Origin: Pseudoalteromonas distincta
Lineage (GTDB): Bacteria; Pseudomonadota; Gammaproteobacteria; Enterobacterales; Alteromonadaceae
NCBI RefSeq assembly: GCF_000814675.1
Contig: NZ_JWIG01000001.1
Location: 322,471-386,470, forward strand
Length of the DNA stretch: 64,000 bases
Direction: 5' to 3'
Shown one piece after another: positions 10,708-20,459 of this stretch. Position numbers and translations under genes: made by a program. Within the stretch, counting starts at the first letter, position 1, and each line of letters opens with the position of its first letter. A model generated the notes under the pieces. It did not search any database. It saw only the letters and a program-made list of their open reading frames with translations, and had not been told where the DNA came from.

Positions 10708-11643
10708 TTACTGAATATTACCTAGGCGCTCAAAGCGAACACCAGTTGGAACCCATCCTGGTAAAATATCATCAGGGCCATTCTCAAATTCAAAACTCAT
10801 CCATATAAAGACAGCTTTACCCACCAAGTTTTCTTTTGGTACAAAGCCCCAAAAGCGACCATCTTGGCTGTTGTCGCGGTTATCACCCATCATAAAATAA
10901 TGATCAGCAGGAACAGTCCATTCATCAGAAGGCGTGCCCGGTTGCTGGTAGTAACGCCCTTTTCTCTCAGGCGCTTGTGGGTTGATTAATATATCATGCG
11001 TAACTGTTGTTAAATTTTCATTTACACGAGCTAGAGGCATTGGGCCTTGTTTAAATTCGTTATCATTAATTAGTTTAAAATCAATTTTATTGAATTCATT
11101 ACATAAAAGCTCACCCTGCTGGGTTTCGCCTTCTTTACAATTTGGCTGAATATATAAACGTTTATCGCGATAAACAATTTTATCGCCAGGTAAACCAATT
11201 GTACGTTTAATATAGTCAACATTTTCATCTAAAGGGTATTTAAAAACAACAATATCACCACGCTCAGGCTGCCCAATATCAACTAATTGAGTACGCCAAA
11301 CAGGGTCTTTTATTCCATATGAATACTTTTGCACTAAAATAAAATCACCTACTAATAGTGTAGGCATCATTGAACCGGATGGAATTTGAAACGGTTCAAA
11401 GATAAATGATCTAAAAATAGTAATTGCTGCAATCATCGGGAAAATCGACTTTGCTGCTTCTGTTAGCACTGGTTCTGGTGCAATTAATGCCGCAGTTTCT
11501 TCATCTAACGGAGCTCCAGCAGACGTTTGCGCTATCGCTAAGCGCTCCTGTCTTTTTGGGGCGTACATTAAGTGATCTATTAACCATATTAAACCTGAGC
11601 CTAAAGTTAATAACACCAATAAAACTGAAAAATAACCAGCCAT
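10708..11643 (-). CDS. lepB: Signal peptidase I
   Basis: LepB removes signal peptides from exported proteins at the outer face of the inner membrane. An N-terminal membrane segment (about 3-24) and a second hydrophobic stretch (about 66-82) precede the catalytic Ser91 in PSGSMMPTL; the general base Lys146 lies in [12 protein letters not shown], and [16 protein letters not shown] is the family's box E. Length 311 against 324 in E. coli. AAAGGATT precedes the ATG. It follows lepA by 16 bases, the classical lepA-lepB operon. Confidence 0.97.
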   Translation of the reverse strand: MAGYFSVLLVLLTLGSGLIWLIDHLMYAPKRQERLAIAQTSAGAPLDEETAALIAPEPVLTEAAKSIFPMIAAITIFRSFIFEPFQIPSGSMMPTLLVGDFILVQKYSYGIKDPVWRTQLVDIGQPERGDIVVFKYPLDENVDYIKRTIGLPGDKIVYRDKRLYIQPNCKEGETQQGELLCNEFNKIDFKLINDNEFKQGPMPLARVNENLTTVTHDILINPQAPERKGRYYQQPGTPSDEWTVPADHYFMMGDNRDNSQDGRFWGFVPKENLVGKAVFIWMSFEFENGPDDILPGWVPTGVRFERLGNIQ

Positions 11644-11659
11644 TTATAATCCTTTGTTT

Positions 11660-13447
11660 TTATTTGCCAACTTTTAAAATAGCTAAAAACGCTTCTTGAG
11701 GCACTTCAACATTACCTACTTGCTTCATACGTTTTTTACCATCTTTTTGCTTTTTAAGTAGCTTTTTCTTACGACTCACATCACCGCCGTAACACTTAGC
11801 AATTACGTTTTTACGTAATTGTTTTACCGTGGTACGGGCAATAACATGTTGTCCGATAGCAGCTTGAATCGCAATATCAAACATTTGACGTGGGATAAGC
11901 TCTTTTAACGCATCAGCTAACTGACGACCACGAGACTGCGCACCATCTCTGTGAACAATTATCGCAAGTGCGTCAACGCGCTCACCATTGATTAAAATAT
12001 CAACACGCACCATATCTGATGTTTGAAAGTGTTTAAAGTTATAATCAAGCGACGCAAAACCACGGCTAGTTGATTTTAATTTATCAAAAAAGTCCATCAC
12101 CACTTCAGCCATAGGTAACTCGTACGTTACAGCTACTTGCTTTCCGTGATAAGTCATTTTTGTTTGGCTACCACGTTTTTCAATACACAAAGTAATAACG
12201 TTACCTAGGTATTCTTGTGGTACCAAAATATTAGCTTCAACAATCGGCTCACGAATCTCTACAATATCGTTTACTGCAGGCAAATCAGATGGATTATCAA
12301 TCTGAAATGTACCTTCTTTAGTAACTATCTCATAGATTACCGTAGGTGCTGTTGTAATTAAATCAATATCGTATTCACGCTCTAAACGCTCTTGAATGAT
12401 TTCCATGTGTAGCATACCTAAAAAGCCACAGCGGAAACCAAAGCCTAGTGCAGTTGAATTCTCTGGTTCAAAGAATAACGACGCATCGTTTAAGCTTAAT
12501 TTATTAAGTGCATCACGGAACGATTCATACTCATCTGATGCAATTGGGAACATACCCGCATAAACCTGAGGCTTAATTTTTTGAAAGCCAGGTAAGCGAA
12601 GTGGAGCTGCATTTTTTTGATGAGTAATAGTGTCACCTACTGGCGCACCATGTATCTCTTTAATACCAGCAATAACAAACCCTACTTCACCTGTTCTTAA
12701 AATACCGGTGTTGGTTTGCTTAGGTGTGAACACACCTACTTGGTCAGCAGTATGTATATGCTCGTTCGACATTATTTTTATTTTGTCGCCAGTGCGTAAT
12801 TCACCGTGCTTAATACGCACTAGTGATACAACGCCTTGGTATGGGTCAAACCAAGAATCGATAATAAGTGCTTGTAAAGGTGCATCTTTGTCGCCTACTG
12901 GCGGCGGTACATCTTTAACAATCATTTCAAGAACTTCGGCAATACCTACACCTGTTTTAGCGCTACACTGCACTGCATCAAGGGCATCAATACCAATAAT
13001 CTCTTCAATTTCTTCTGCAACACGTAAAGGATCCGCTTGCGGTAAATCGATTTTATTAAGTACTGGAATTACTTCTAATTCCATTTCAATAGCGGTGTAA
13101 CAGTTAGCTAGTGTTTGTGCTTCAACGCCTTGGCCTGCATCAACAACAAGCAACGCGCCTTCACAAGCAGCTAAAGATCGTGAAACTTCATACGTAAAAT
13201 CAACGTGTCCTGGAGTATCAATGAAATTAAGTTGGTAGGTTTCGCCGTCGTTCGCTTTGTAATTCAACGTTACACTTTGCGCTTTAATGGTAATACCACG
13301 TTCGCGCTCAATATCCATTGAATCCAAAACTTGTTTTTGCATTTCACGGTCGGTTAAACCGCCACAAACTTGGATCAAACGATCTGAAAGGGTCGATTTA
13401 CCATGGTCAATATGGGCGATGATCGAAAAATTACGGATATGCTTCAT
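11660..13447 (-). CDS. lepA: Elongation factor 4 (LepA), ribosome-associated GTPase
   Basis: LepA is a translational GTPase related to EF-G, implicated in back-translocation and in initiation or 30S biogenesis. The 595 residues (E. coli 599) begin [20 protein letters not shown] with the P-loop, then [10 protein letters not shown] (G2), DTPGHVDF (G3), NKIDLP (G4), and finish with the LepA-specific C-terminal domain including [26 protein letters not shown] split across the last 50 residues. It heads the lepA-lepB-rnc-era-recO-pdxJ run. The 275-base gap upstream separates it from rseC and contains a possible mobile repeat. Confidence 0.98.
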   Translation of the reverse strand: MKHIRNFSIIAHIDHGKSTLSDRLIQVCGGLTDREMQKQVLDSMDIERERGITIKAQSVTLNYKANDGETYQLNFIDTPGHVDFTYEVSRSLAACEGALLVVDAGQGVEAQTLANCYTAIEMELEVIPVLNKIDLPQADPLRVAEEIEEIIGIDALDAVQCSAKTGVGIAEVLEMIVKDVPPPVGDKDAPLQALIIDSWFDPYQGVVSLVRIKHGELRTGDKIKIMSNEHIHTADQVGVFTPKQTNTGILRTGEVGFVIAGIKEIHGAPVGDTITHQKNAAPLRLPGFQKIKPQVYAGMFPIASDEYESFRDALNKLSLNDASLFFEPENSTALGFGFRCGFLGMLHMEIIQERLEREYDIDLITTAPTVIYEIVTKEGTFQIDNPSDLPAVNDIVEIREPIVEANILVPQEYLGNVITLCIEKRGSQTKMTYHGKQVAVTYELPMAEVVMDFFDKLKSTSRGFASLDYNFKHFQTSDMVRVDILINGERVDALAIIVHRDGAQSRGRQLADALKELIPRQMFDIAIQAAIGQHVIARTTVKQLRKNVIAKCYGGDVSRKKKLLKKQKDGKKRMKQVGNVEVPQEAFLAILKVGK

Positions 13448-13488
13448 AAACTGGATTCTATACTTCTATTTTAATGGACTAAATATGA

Positions 13489-13694
13489 ATACCTAAGTGA
13501 CTTGAAAATACTTGCTTTAGGATGCCATAAGCTAAATTTGTATATAACAAACTGTACTTACGCTTTTTAAGATGGGTTACAACCATTTTATGTATTGAAT
13601 AACAATAAGTTATATTTACTTAACTTAAATAATTCAGCCAGATAAAATAATTTAAAAAACCACGATTCCCTGTATTTCCAAGTTACTTTGGTAT
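13489..13694. mobile_element. Possible MITE-like element with imperfect 23-bp terminal inverted repeats
   Basis: The left end at 13489-13511 (core ATACCTAAGTGACTTG) and the right end at 13672-13694 (core CAAGTTACTTTGGTAT) are inverted copies matching at 20 of 23 positions. The 206-bp unit has no open reading frame of note and sits between lepA and rseC, where it would lie in the lepA upstream region. I see no clear target-site duplication, and no second copy in this window. It could instead be a palindromic regulatory or REP-like unit. Confidence 0.4.
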
Positions 13695-13722
13695 AAAACG
13701 GCAATTTTACATTTAATTGGCG

Positions 13723-14172
13723 TCAATCACCATCTATTTGAGTTAAAGGGATACTAATTGGGTGAATTTTTATAACTTTTATATCGTGCTTTAGAGATTT
13801 CACGCGAGTTTTAGCTATAAAAAAGCCAGTAACACCACCTATAGCAGCAGCTAAAATCTGCCAGCCTTCGGAAGTCATAAACAATTGCGCCGCAACAAAT
13901 GCAAAAACAAGACTCAAAAGGAGCGGTAGCATGTAAACCGCAAAAGCATGCTTAACAACATGACTATCATCTAGTGACAAAGTGACCTTTTGCCCTATTT
14001 CTACAGAGGATTCAAATTTATAAGGAAAGGTTTTTTTTGCAGTGCCAAATAATTTACTAAACACTTGTGAGCCGCAACGACCATTGCAGCCTTCACAAGC
14101 TTGTTTTTGCTGTGCTTCTAAATAAGTAATGTGGCCATCGAGGGCCACAACAGTGAGGGTTTGTTCAATCAT
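13723..14172 (-). CDS. rseC: SoxR-reducing / sigma-E modulator RseC
   Basis: RseC is an inner-membrane protein that modulates the sigma-E response and, in E. coli, takes part in reducing SoxR. The 149 residues start with a cytoplasmic domain containing a cysteine cluster ACEGCNGRCG (C26, C29, C33), followed by two adjacent membrane helices (about 79-96 and 102-122), the normal RseC/MucC layout. It lies 20 bases after rseB and has AAGGATTG before the ATG, placing it last in the rpoE-rseA-rseB-rseC operon. Confidence 0.94.
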   Translation of the reverse strand: MIEQTLTVVALDGHITYLEAQQKQACEGCNGRCGSQVFSKLFGTAKKTFPYKFESSVEIGQKVTLSLDDSHVVKHAFAVYMLPLLLSLVFAFVAAQLFMTSEGWQILAAAIGGVTGFFIAKTRVKSLKHDIKVIKIHPISIPLTQIDGD

Positions 14173-14192
14173 AACAATCCTTACGGAATCGT

Positions 14193-15143
14193 CTATAGTG
14201 CGCGAGTAACTGACTCTGCAATCGCTTTTGCGGTCATACTCGGTACATTACCAACAACCGATACATCAAAATTACCGCCATTATGCACATATACTGTCGT
14301 TGCACCAGAAGTGAGTGCTCCACTTAAACGCTTACCTGGTAATGGGCGCTGAATAAATACAGAAACCTCAACAAAACCATCAGAGAACAAGTAATAATCA
14401 GTTAATTCGTTATTTAAATCGAGCTTATGTCTGTCTGATTTTAGTAACTCAAAGCCATCTGGTAACCAGCTGATTTTCCAGTTTGTGGCAGTACTATCTT
14501 CATTTATAAGTGCATCGTTTGGCAAAGGCGTTGGAAAGTTTCGATTGAGCACTTCAACTAGCATACCGGCTGGCTGCTCTGTCACGCTAATGTGTGTAAG
14601 CTGTAACTGCTCTAAGGCTTCACCTTCATGGTTAACGTACGCGGCTTTTAGTAACAACGACGATTCCATATCCAACCAAATCCAGTAATTATATTTATAC
14701 TCGTCTTTAGATTCAATTCGAACAAGTTGCGCTGCACGCCCTGCAATACGCCCTTTTCCGCCTAGTACAAAATCATAATGCGCACTTAAGCGATCTATAT
14801 CTTTAAAAAGTACTTCAGGGATTGGACCTGCTATTGAATCTGTTTTTAGAGAATATGGTTCAGACTGAGGTTCAAAATAAGTTACTTGATTATCGATACG
14901 GACCATTTCAAGCCCAGCACCGTTAAGTAAACTTAAATGCTCAAGTTCGGTGTCACCTTGTAAAGCATGCACCCATCTGTAGGGTTCCATTGTTTTACCT
15001 TTGACAACCACAAACGAGGCGTCAAAATTACGGGTGTGAACGGCATTAGCCATTTTGAGTAATAAATCTTTGGCAGGATTTGTGTCGTTGGCAAATGCAT
15101 TAAAGCTTACTACCAACGACAGAACAAAAGTGATTACTTTCAT
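14193..15143 (-). CDS. rseB: Sigma-E factor regulatory protein RseB
   Basis: RseB is the periplasmic protein that binds RseA and blocks its cleavage by DegS until outer-membrane stress or lipopolysaccharide signals release it. A signal peptide is clear (MKVITFVLSLVVSFNAFA, cleavage near residue 18-19). The mature part has the large lipoprotein-carrier-like domain (about 22-200, including ASFVVVKGKTMEPYRWVH) and the small RseA-binding domain (about 210-316). The length of 316 is typical (E. coli 318). It begins 4 bases after the rseA stop. Confidence 0.95.
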   Translation of the reverse strand: MKVITFVLSLVVSFNAFANDTNPAKDLLLKMANAVHTRNFDASFVVVKGKTMEPYRWVHALQGDTELEHLSLLNGAGLEMVRIDNQVTYFEPQSEPYSLKTDSIAGPIPEVLFKDIDRLSAHYDFVLGGKGRIAGRAAQLVRIESKDEYKYNYWIWLDMESSLLLKAAYVNHEGEALEQLQLTHISVTEQPAGMLVEVLNRNFPTPLPNDALINEDSTATNWKISWLPDGFELLKSDRHKLDLNNELTDYYLFSDGFVEVSVFIQRPLPGKRLSGALTSGATTVYVHNGGNFDVSVVGNVPSMTAKAIAESVTRAL

Positions 15144-15147
15144 TTAA

Positions 15148-15765
15148 TTAGTTTTTTTCCTCAGACGCTTTGGTATTAGTTTGCGCTGTTTCTAAAGAAT
15201 TCGCAACTCGTGCTTGGCGTTGATGCTCAAGAACTAATGCGCCAATACGTTGTTGCTGTAATTCACGTAAACCTTGCTCTGCATTTTCAAGCGCAGGCTC
15301 AGACGAATAACTTACTGGCGATGCCATACCTGCTAACGGTGTGGTTTGCAGTAATGGAATTTCACTTTGCTGCTCATTGTTACTTTGAGGAAGCGTATTA
15401 ACGCCCACAATAGCAAACATCGCTACACTTGCTGCAATAGCTAATTGAGCAACTGGTTTGCGCCAATTAAAAGCGACTACTTTATTATCTTGTACTGTTT
15501 CAGTGATTGCTTGAGGCTGTGTTTTTGACTGACTAAAGTCAGCATAAACAGGCTCGCTTTCAAGTGCTAATGCAACGCGATCGCTAATATCAATATGTAT
15601 GTCGTTATTATTTTTTTGAGCACGCATCGCATCACCAATTAACGCATAACGGCCAAACGTAGTTACATCTTGCTCTGCAATTTTTGCATCATTTAGATGT
15701 TGCTCGCCATCAAGTAATGCCGATAACGCTTCGTTATCTAACTTGTTAAGGTGTGCTTTTGTCAT
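15148..15765 (-). CDS. rseA: Anti-sigma-E factor RseA
   Basis: RseA is a single-pass inner-membrane protein that holds sigma E inactive and is destroyed by regulated proteolysis on envelope stress. The N-terminal cytoplasmic domain contains the anti-sigma signature LDNEALSALLDGE (about 8-20) and ALIGDAMRA (about 41-49). One membrane helix spans about 104-125 (AQLAIAASVAMFAIVGVNTL), followed by a Q-rich periplasmic tail that would bind RseB. Length 205 (E. coli 216). A single base separates it from the rpoE stop. Confidence 0.95.
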   Translation of the reverse strand: MTKAHLNKLDNEALSALLDGEQHLNDAKIAEQDVTTFGRYALIGDAMRAQKNNNDIHIDISDRVALALESEPVYADFSQSKTQPQAITETVQDNKVVAFNWRKPVAQLAIAASVAMFAIVGVNTLPQSNNEQQSEIPLLQTTPLAGMASPVSYSSEPALENAEQGLRELQQQRIGALVLEHQRQARVANSLETAQTNTKASEEKN

Positions 15766-15766
15766 A

Positions 15767-16348
15767 CTAAGACTCGCCTATTAATGGGTTTAATTTGTTA
15801 TCTATTGCTTCACGGGCACGAAATATACGCGAACGCACAGTCCCGACTGGGCAATCCATTACCACTGCTATTTCTTCATAGCTCATCCCTTCTATTTCTC
15901 TAAGGGTGATTGCGGTTTTAAGATCTTCAGGCAAACTATCAATCGTATTAAAAATAACAGCGCGTACTTCTTCGCTTAAAAGTAGGTTTTCAGGAGATGC
16001 ATTCGATCGCATTGAATCTGCACAATCATAAAACTCGGCATCTTCAGCGTCTATATCATTTGCTGGCGGCTTACGCCCCTGGGCTACTAAGTAATTTTTA
16101 GCACAATTAACGGCAATACGGTATAACCACGTGTAAAAGGCGCTGTCACCTCTAAAGTTAGGAAGTGCACGGTAAGCTTTAATAAAAGCTTCTTGTGCTA
16201 CATCAGCAATATCGCCTTGGTTAGATACATAACGTGAGATCAAACCTGCAATTTTATTTTGATACTTCTTTACTAATAGGTTGAAGGCGTTTTTATCTCC
16301 TTGCTGGACCCTTTTTACTAGCACTAAATCTAATTCCTGCTCGCTCAT
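15767..16348 (-). CDS. rpoE: RNA polymerase sigma factor RpoE (sigma E)
   Basis: Sigma E directs the envelope-stress regulon. Region 2 is seen in FNLLVKKYQNKIAGLISRYV through FRGDSAFYTWLYRIAVN and region 4 in LPEDLKTAITLREIEGMSYEEIA with the helix-turn-helix MDCPVGTVRSRIFRAREAI, nearly identical to the enteric protein. The reading frame continues upstream to an ATG at 16408, but I choose the ATG at 16346-16348 (MSEQELDLVLV). It aligns with the E. coli start, has AGGAG 11 bases upstream, and the sigma-E promoter at 16415-16441 would start transcription almost at 16408, leaving no leader for the longer form. That gives 193 residues. Confidence 0.95.
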   Translation of the reverse strand: MSEQELDLVLVKRVQQGDKNAFNLLVKKYQNKIAGLISRYVSNQGDIADVAQEAFIKAYRALPNFRGDSAFYTWLYRIAVNCAKNYLVAQGRKPPANDIDAEDAEFYDCADSMRSNASPENLLLSEEVRAVIFNTIDSLPEDLKTAITLREIEGMSYEEIAVVMDCPVGTVRSRIFRAREAIDNKLNPLIGES

Positions 16349-16414
16349 TCGAGCCGGTACTCCTATGTCTGATTTTTGCTTGTTATTCATATTGTCGTCA
16401 TTGTTCACAAATAC

Positions 16415-16441
16415 TCTGACCTCTTTATGAATAAAAAGTTC
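16415..16441 (-). promoter_or_regulatory. Sigma-E promoter upstream of rpoE (autoregulation)
   Basis: Reading the minus strand, GAACTT (16441-16436) and TCAGA (16419-16415) are separated by 16 bases, close to the sigma-E consensus GGAACTT-N16-TCTGA. The predicted transcript start is about 60 bases upstream of the chosen rpoE start. Autoregulation of rpoE from such a promoter is established in enteric bacteria; here it is inferred from sequence only. Confidence 0.72.
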
Positions 16442-16593
16442 TGCTTAATATTATTTTTTTATAAAATAGATGATAATAACGGCGCTAAGCCTTTAAAATC
16501 ACTACGTAGTAGTATGACAAATATGATACAACTACAGATATTAAAAACAAATATTGCTCTATATGAGCATTGTAACCGCAAAGTACCTCTGAC

Positions 16594-18204
16594 ATGAACC
16601 AAAATAAACATCACATTGCAGATGTCGCTATTATAGGTAGCGGCGCAGCAGGCTTATCACTTGCATTATCTCTAGCTAATTATTGTAACGTTACCGTGAT
16701 CAGTAAAGGAGCGCTTACCGAAGGTTCTACTTTGTATGCCCAAGGCGGTATAGCTGCTGTATTTGATAAACAAAACGACAGCATAGAATCTCATGTTGAA
16801 GATACTCTCGATGCAGGCGGCGGTTTATGCGATAGAGACGCTGTTCATTATACCGCCAGCAATGCTCACGATTGCCTACAGTGGTTAATCGACCAAGGCG
16901 TACCCTTTGATATGGAGTTTGATAGCAAAGGAAAAGAGCGTTTTCACTTAACACGTGAAGGTGGTCACAGCCATCGTCGTATTTTGCATGCAGCCGATGC
17001 AACAGGCAAAGCTGTGCAAACCACGCTTATTAGCCAAGTTAAAATTCATAAAAATATAACGCTTTTAGAGCAATACAACGCCATTGATTTAATCACAGAT
17101 AAAAGCGCCGGAAAAACAGGCTCACACATTGAAGGTATGTATGTGTGGAACAAAAAAGCTAAAAAGGTAGAAACCATTTCAGCTAAATTTGTTGCTCTTG
17201 CCACTGGTGGCGCAAGCAAAGTGTATTTGTATACTTCTAATCCAGATGTATCAAGTGGTGATGGTATTGCAATGGCATGGCGCGCAGGCTGTAAAGTTGC
17301 CAATATGGAATTTAATCAATTTCATCCAACAAGCCTTTATCATCCAGAGCTACAAAACTTTTTAATTACAGAAGCTATGCGCGGTGAAGGGGCTTATTTA
17401 AAACGACCTGATGGCACTCGTTTTATGAAAGACTTTGACAGCCGTGAAGAACTCGCTCCACGCGATATAGTGGCACGCGCAATCGATTTTGAAATGAAGC
17501 GTTTAGGTGCTAATTGTGTTTATTTAGATATTAGCCACAAAGATAAAGACTTTATTATTGAGCACTTTCCTACTATTTACGCAAAATGCCTAAGTGTAGG
17601 GCTTGATATAACAAAAGAAGCAATCCCTGTTGTACCTGCTGCGCATTACACTTGTGGTGGCGTAATGACCGACTTTAACGGTAAAACAGATCTCGATAAC
17701 TTGTATGCTGTTGGCGAAGTTGCTTACACAGGCTTGCATGGTGCAAACCGTATGGCAAGTAATTCACTATTAGAGTGCATTGTATTTGCCCACGCTGCAG
17801 CTAAAGATATTTTAAGTAAAATTGAACATGCACCAGAGCCGATGGCGCTTCCTCATTGGGATGAGAGCCGTGTTAGTAACTCAGATGAAGAAATTGTTAT
17901 TACCCATAACTGGCATGAACTACGTTTATTTATGTGGGATTATGTAGGTATTGTACGCTCTACTAAACGCTTAGAACGAGCACTGCATAGAGTTGAGTTG
18001 CTACAGCAAGAAATACACGATTACTATGCAAACTTTAGAGTAAGTAACAACTTACTTGAGCTTCGTAATTTAGTGCAAGTATCAGAGCTAATTATTAGAA
18101 GTGCTATGGAGCGAAAAGAAAGTAGAGGCTTGCATTACACTATTGATTACCCTGAACAAAGTGAAAACCCAACGCCGACTATTTTGACTCCAAAACGCAA
18201 TTAA
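16594..18204 (+). CDS. nadB: L-aspartate oxidase NadB
   Basis: NadB oxidises L-aspartate to iminoaspartate, the first step of de novo NAD synthesis. The 536 residues (E. coli 540) contain the FAD-binding [16 protein letters not shown] (about 11-26), the [11 protein letters not shown] segment, the [11 protein letters not shown] substrate loop, RFMKDFD, the [10 protein letters not shown] strand and [16 protein letters not shown], and a helical C-terminal domain. It is divergent from rpoE, the same arrangement as in E. coli. Its last 26 bases overlap the 3' end of the convergent ygfX-like gene. Confidence 0.97.
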   Translation: MNQNKHHIADVAIIGSGAAGLSLALSLANYCNVTVISKGALTEGSTLYAQGGIAAVFDKQNDSIESHVEDTLDAGGGLCDRDAVHYTASNAHDCLQWLIDQGVPFDMEFDSKGKERFHLTREGGHSHRRILHAADATGKAVQTTLISQVKIHKNITLLEQYNAIDLITDKSAGKTGSHIEGMYVWNKKAKKVETISAKFVALATGGASKVYLYTSNPDVSSGDGIAMAWRAGCKVANMEFNQFHPTSLYHPELQNFLITEAMRGEGAYLKRPDGTRFMKDFDSREELAPRDIVARAIDFEMKRLGANCVYLDISHKDKDFIIEHFPTIYAKCLSVGLDITKEAIPVVPAAHYTCGGVMTDFNGKTDLDNLYAVGEVAYTGLHGANRMASNSLLECIVFAHAAAKDILSKIEHAPEPMALPHWDESRVSNSDEEIVITHNWHELRLFMWDYVGIVRSTKRLERALHRVELLQQEIHDYYANFRVSNNLLELRNLVQVSELIIRSAMERKESRGLHYTIDYPEQSENPTPTILTPKRN

Positions 18205-18598
18205 TTGCGCCGACAGTGGCACGTTTTAGACGCGCATAACTTTGCTCATTAACGCCATTGGCTGAAATTATAAGCCAATGGTTGTTACTAAAACCTTTAA
18301 TATGAAGCCATATATTATTACCATAAAATCGGCTTTTGTTACTTATTTCACCCTGAATTTTTAAGCTCTCGCCCTCAAACCTAAATAACTTTGGTTCTAA
18401 TATTATAATGCCCTCATGTGGGTGAATTGCTAATACTTTGCGCCACATTATCAAGCCAGCTAGTGCATTTAGTATTAAACAAAAAAGCATAGCTAATAGT
18501 GAATCTAAAAATAAACATAATATAAAACTGAGCATACAAAAAAAGACCACAATTGGTTTGTGGTCAGCTTTATTATTTGTAACCGTAAACCTATACAC
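18179..18598 (-). CDS. ygfX: YgfX/CptA-like small membrane protein
   Basis: The 139-residue protein has two closely spaced hydrophobic helices (about 16-32 and 33-51) and a soluble C-terminal half of beta character, the YgfX (DUF1434-type) layout. The call rests mainly on position: its start overlaps the end of sdhE by 8 bases, and sdhE-ygfX is a conserved pair. In E. coli YgfX has been described as an inner-membrane partner of SdhE and as a toxin (CptA) affecting MreB and FtsZ; whether this copy does either is not shown. The 3' end overlaps nadB by 26 bases. Confidence 0.75.
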   Translation of the reverse strand: MYRFTVTNNKADHKPIVVFFCMLSFILCLFLDSLLAMLFCLILNALAGLIMWRKVLAIHPHEGIIILEPKLFRFEGESLKIQGEISNKSRFYGNNIWLHIKGFSNNHWLIISANGVNEQSYARLKRATVGAINCVLESK

Positions 18599-18842
18599 GA
18601 ACTCGGTCTAAGATCAGCGAAACCATACCGTTTAACTGCTCGTCTTTACATTCTTCATGACCCATAAACCATGCAAATAAGTCAGGGTCTTCTTCTGTTA
18701 GCAAACGCTGAAAGATAGCCTGTTGCTCTGCGCTCAAAGAGTCGTATGCTTCTTCTACAAACGGCATAAACAAAACATCTAGCTCTAACATGCCACGACG
18801 ACAAGCCCAACGAATACGTGCTTTACTATGAATTTCAACCAT
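18591..18842 (-). CDS. sdhE: Succinate dehydrogenase flavinylation factor SdhE
   Basis: SdhE promotes covalent FAD attachment to SdhA (and FrdA). The family motif RGxxE is present as RRGMLELD (residues 16-20 are RGMLE), followed by an acidic helical bundle with LLTEEDPDLFAWFMGHEE. The frame runs upstream to 18884, but the ATG at 18840-18842 (MVEIHSKARIRWACRRGM) fits the family start and has GAGG 6 bases before it; the upstream ATG at 18854 overlaps that ribosome-binding site. This gives 83 residues, a normal length. Confidence 0.93.
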   Translation of the reverse strand: MVEIHSKARIRWACRRGMLELDVLFMPFVEEAYDSLSAEQQAIFQRLLTEEDPDLFAWFMGHEECKDEQLNGMVSLILDRVRV

Positions 18843-19006
18843 TTTAAACCTCATACTTAATTGACTCGAGTTTAACAAACACAAGCCTATTTAGCAGCTA
18901 TTAATCTCTCATTAAATAATAAACCCGCGCCAATAAGCGCTTGTCTGTACCATACGTAACAACTGCGTTATTATGTCACTTCATTTATATTGCAAAGAAG
19001 GTTTTT

Positions 19007-19918
19007 ATGTCGAGCGTTTATGCATGTCCGTTATCTCATCAACTTATTAGCCTCTGCGGTGCTGATAAATTATCTTATTTGCACGGACAAATCACTCAAG
19101 ATCTAAATAAATTAACCAGCAGTAATTATTTGTGGGCTGGCCATTGCAGCGCCAAAGGTAAACTTTGGGGTGTATTTAAATTATTTTCTTACCAAGATAG
19201 TTACTACCTTGCGGGTAGCCAAGCTGAAGTTGAAAAATCATTAGCTGAACTTAAAAAATACGCTGTATTTGCAAAAGTTGATATTACTGAATGCTCAAAG
19301 CGTTTAATTGGTTTAATTGGTGATGATTTATCTGATGTACTGGCACAACTTGATATTAGCTTTGAAGGCGATGCAAGCGCGTGTGATTTTACTAATGGTA
19401 AAGCGCTAAAATTAGCTGATAACCGTGTTTTAATAATGGTTGATAACCAATTTAGCATGCCTGATAACGTATCCACACTTGATAACGAAGCCCCTTGGCA
19501 ACAAGCAGCGATGCTTGCCGGTGAGCCTCAGCTGAGTGCAGATGCAATTGGCGAGTACGTTCCTCAAATGGTAAACCTACATGCTATTGGCGGTATAAGT
19601 TTCAAAAAAGGGTGTTATACCGGTCAAGAAACAGTAGCCCGTATGAAGTACCTTGGTAAAAATAAACGTGCAATGTATATCGTTTCAGGGCAAAGCGAAG
19701 GGATTCTTTCAGAGCCTGATTTAGAAACCCAATTAGGCGAAAATTGGCGCCGTGCAGGTAAACTTATTGCACAAAGCTTTGATGAGCAAACAAATAAATT
19801 AACAGGCCTCGTTGTGTTGCCAAACGATACTGATGTAACTCAGGTACTTCGTGCAAAACACACACCTCAGGTGGAGCTAAGCATTCTGCCTCTACCCTAC
19901 TCTCTTGAAGATGAATAA
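19007..19918 (+). CDS. ygfZ: tRNA-modifying / Fe-S repair folate-binding protein YgfZ
   Basis: YgfZ is a folate-binding protein related to the glycine-cleavage T protein, needed for the activity of some Fe-S enzymes such as MiaB. The signature K-G-C-Y-T-G-Q-E is present with Cys203 in KKGCYTGQETVARM, and the N-terminal half has LSYLHGQITQDLNKL. The frame opens at 18941, but AAGAAGG lies 5 bases before the ATG at 19007 (MSSVYACPLSHQ), giving 303 residues. It is divergent from sdhE-ygfX, as in many gammaproteobacteria, and 12 bases ahead of the SlyD-like gene. Confidence 0.93.
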   Translation: MSSVYACPLSHQLISLCGADKLSYLHGQITQDLNKLTSSNYLWAGHCSAKGKLWGVFKLFSYQDSYYLAGSQAEVEKSLAELKKYAVFAKVDITECSKRLIGLIGDDLSDVLAQLDISFEGDASACDFTNGKALKLADNRVLIMVDNQFSMPDNVSTLDNEAPWQQAAMLAGEPQLSADAIGEYVPQMVNLHAIGGISFKKGCYTGQETVARMKYLGKNKRAMYIVSGQSEGILSEPDLETQLGENWRRAGKLIAQSFDEQTNKLTGLVVLPNDTDVTQVLRAKHTPQVELSILPLPYSLEDE

Positions 19919-19930
19919 ATAGGAATGACT

Positions 19931-20416
19931 ATGATCGTTGCGGCAAACAAAGTGGTAAAAATGCATTATTCAGTAATGGATAATGATGGCAATAGCATTG
20001 ATAACTCGTTCGGTGGTGAGCCACTACACTTTATCATTGGCACAGGCTATTTAATTTCAGGCCTAGAAAATGCTTTGCTGGGCAAGCAACCAGGCGACAC
20101 GCTTAGCGTAAAGGTTGAACCTGAAGAAGGTTACGGCGAGCGCCACGAAAACCTAATGCAAGCAGTACCTAAATCAATGTTTGAAGGTATGGAAATTGAA
20201 GTTGGCATGCAATTTCGTGCATCAACAGATGATGGTGACCAATCAGTAATGATCATCGATATCCAAGATGAAGAAGTGATTGTAGATGGTAATAACCCAC
20301 TTGCAGGTATAACACTTAACTTTGATGTAGAAATACTAGAAGTACGTGATGCGACAGAAGATGAATTAACTCACGGCCACGTACATGGCGAAGGTGGGTG
20401 TGGCCACGACCACTAA
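19931..20416 (+). CDS. SlyD-like FKBP-type peptidyl-prolyl isomerase
   Basis: The 161-residue protein has the FKBP core split by the insert-in-flap domain typical of SlyD: KVVKMHYSVMDNDGNSIDNS, then GEPLHFIIGTGYLISGLENALLG, then the GYGERHENLMQAVPKSMF insertion, closing with NPLAGITLNFDVEILEV. It ends in a His-rich tail (HGHVHGEGGCGHDH) that could bind nickel or other metals, shorter than that of E. coli SlyD. The frame allows an ATG at 19925, but AGGA directly abuts that codon and is 6 bases from the ATG at 19931, so the second is preferred. It probably shares a transcript with ygfZ. Confidence 0.9.
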   Translation: MIVAANKVVKMHYSVMDNDGNSIDNSFGGEPLHFIIGTGYLISGLENALLGKQPGDTLSVKVEPEEGYGERHENLMQAVPKSMFEGMEIEVGMQFRASTDDGDQSVMIIDIQDEEVIVDGNNPLAGITLNFDVEILEVRDATEDELTHGHVHGEGGCGHDH

Positions 20417-20433
20417 TGCACTGCTAAACAGAT

Positions 20434-20459
20434 AAAAAAGCGCCTAAGGCGCTTTTTTT
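20434..20459. terminator. Bidirectional terminator after the slyD-like gene
   Basis: An 11-bp perfect stem AAAAAAGCGCC / GGCGCTTTTTT (20434-20444 and 20448-20458) with a 3-base loop lies between the slyD-like gene and the convergent membrane-protein gene, whose stop codon overlaps the T-run. It can serve both strands. Confidence 0.9.

Noticed and set aside
16349..16408. Longer rpoE start adding MNNDDNMNNKQ
   Set aside because: No homology to other RpoE N termini, and the sigma-E promoter would leave this start without a leader; the ATG at 16348 fits better.
18179..18842. sdhE-ygfX as a toxin-antitoxin pair (CptAB)
   Set aside because: The sequences fit SdhE with its conserved RGxxE and a small membrane partner; the toxin claim comes from E. 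coli work and cannot be judged from sequence here.
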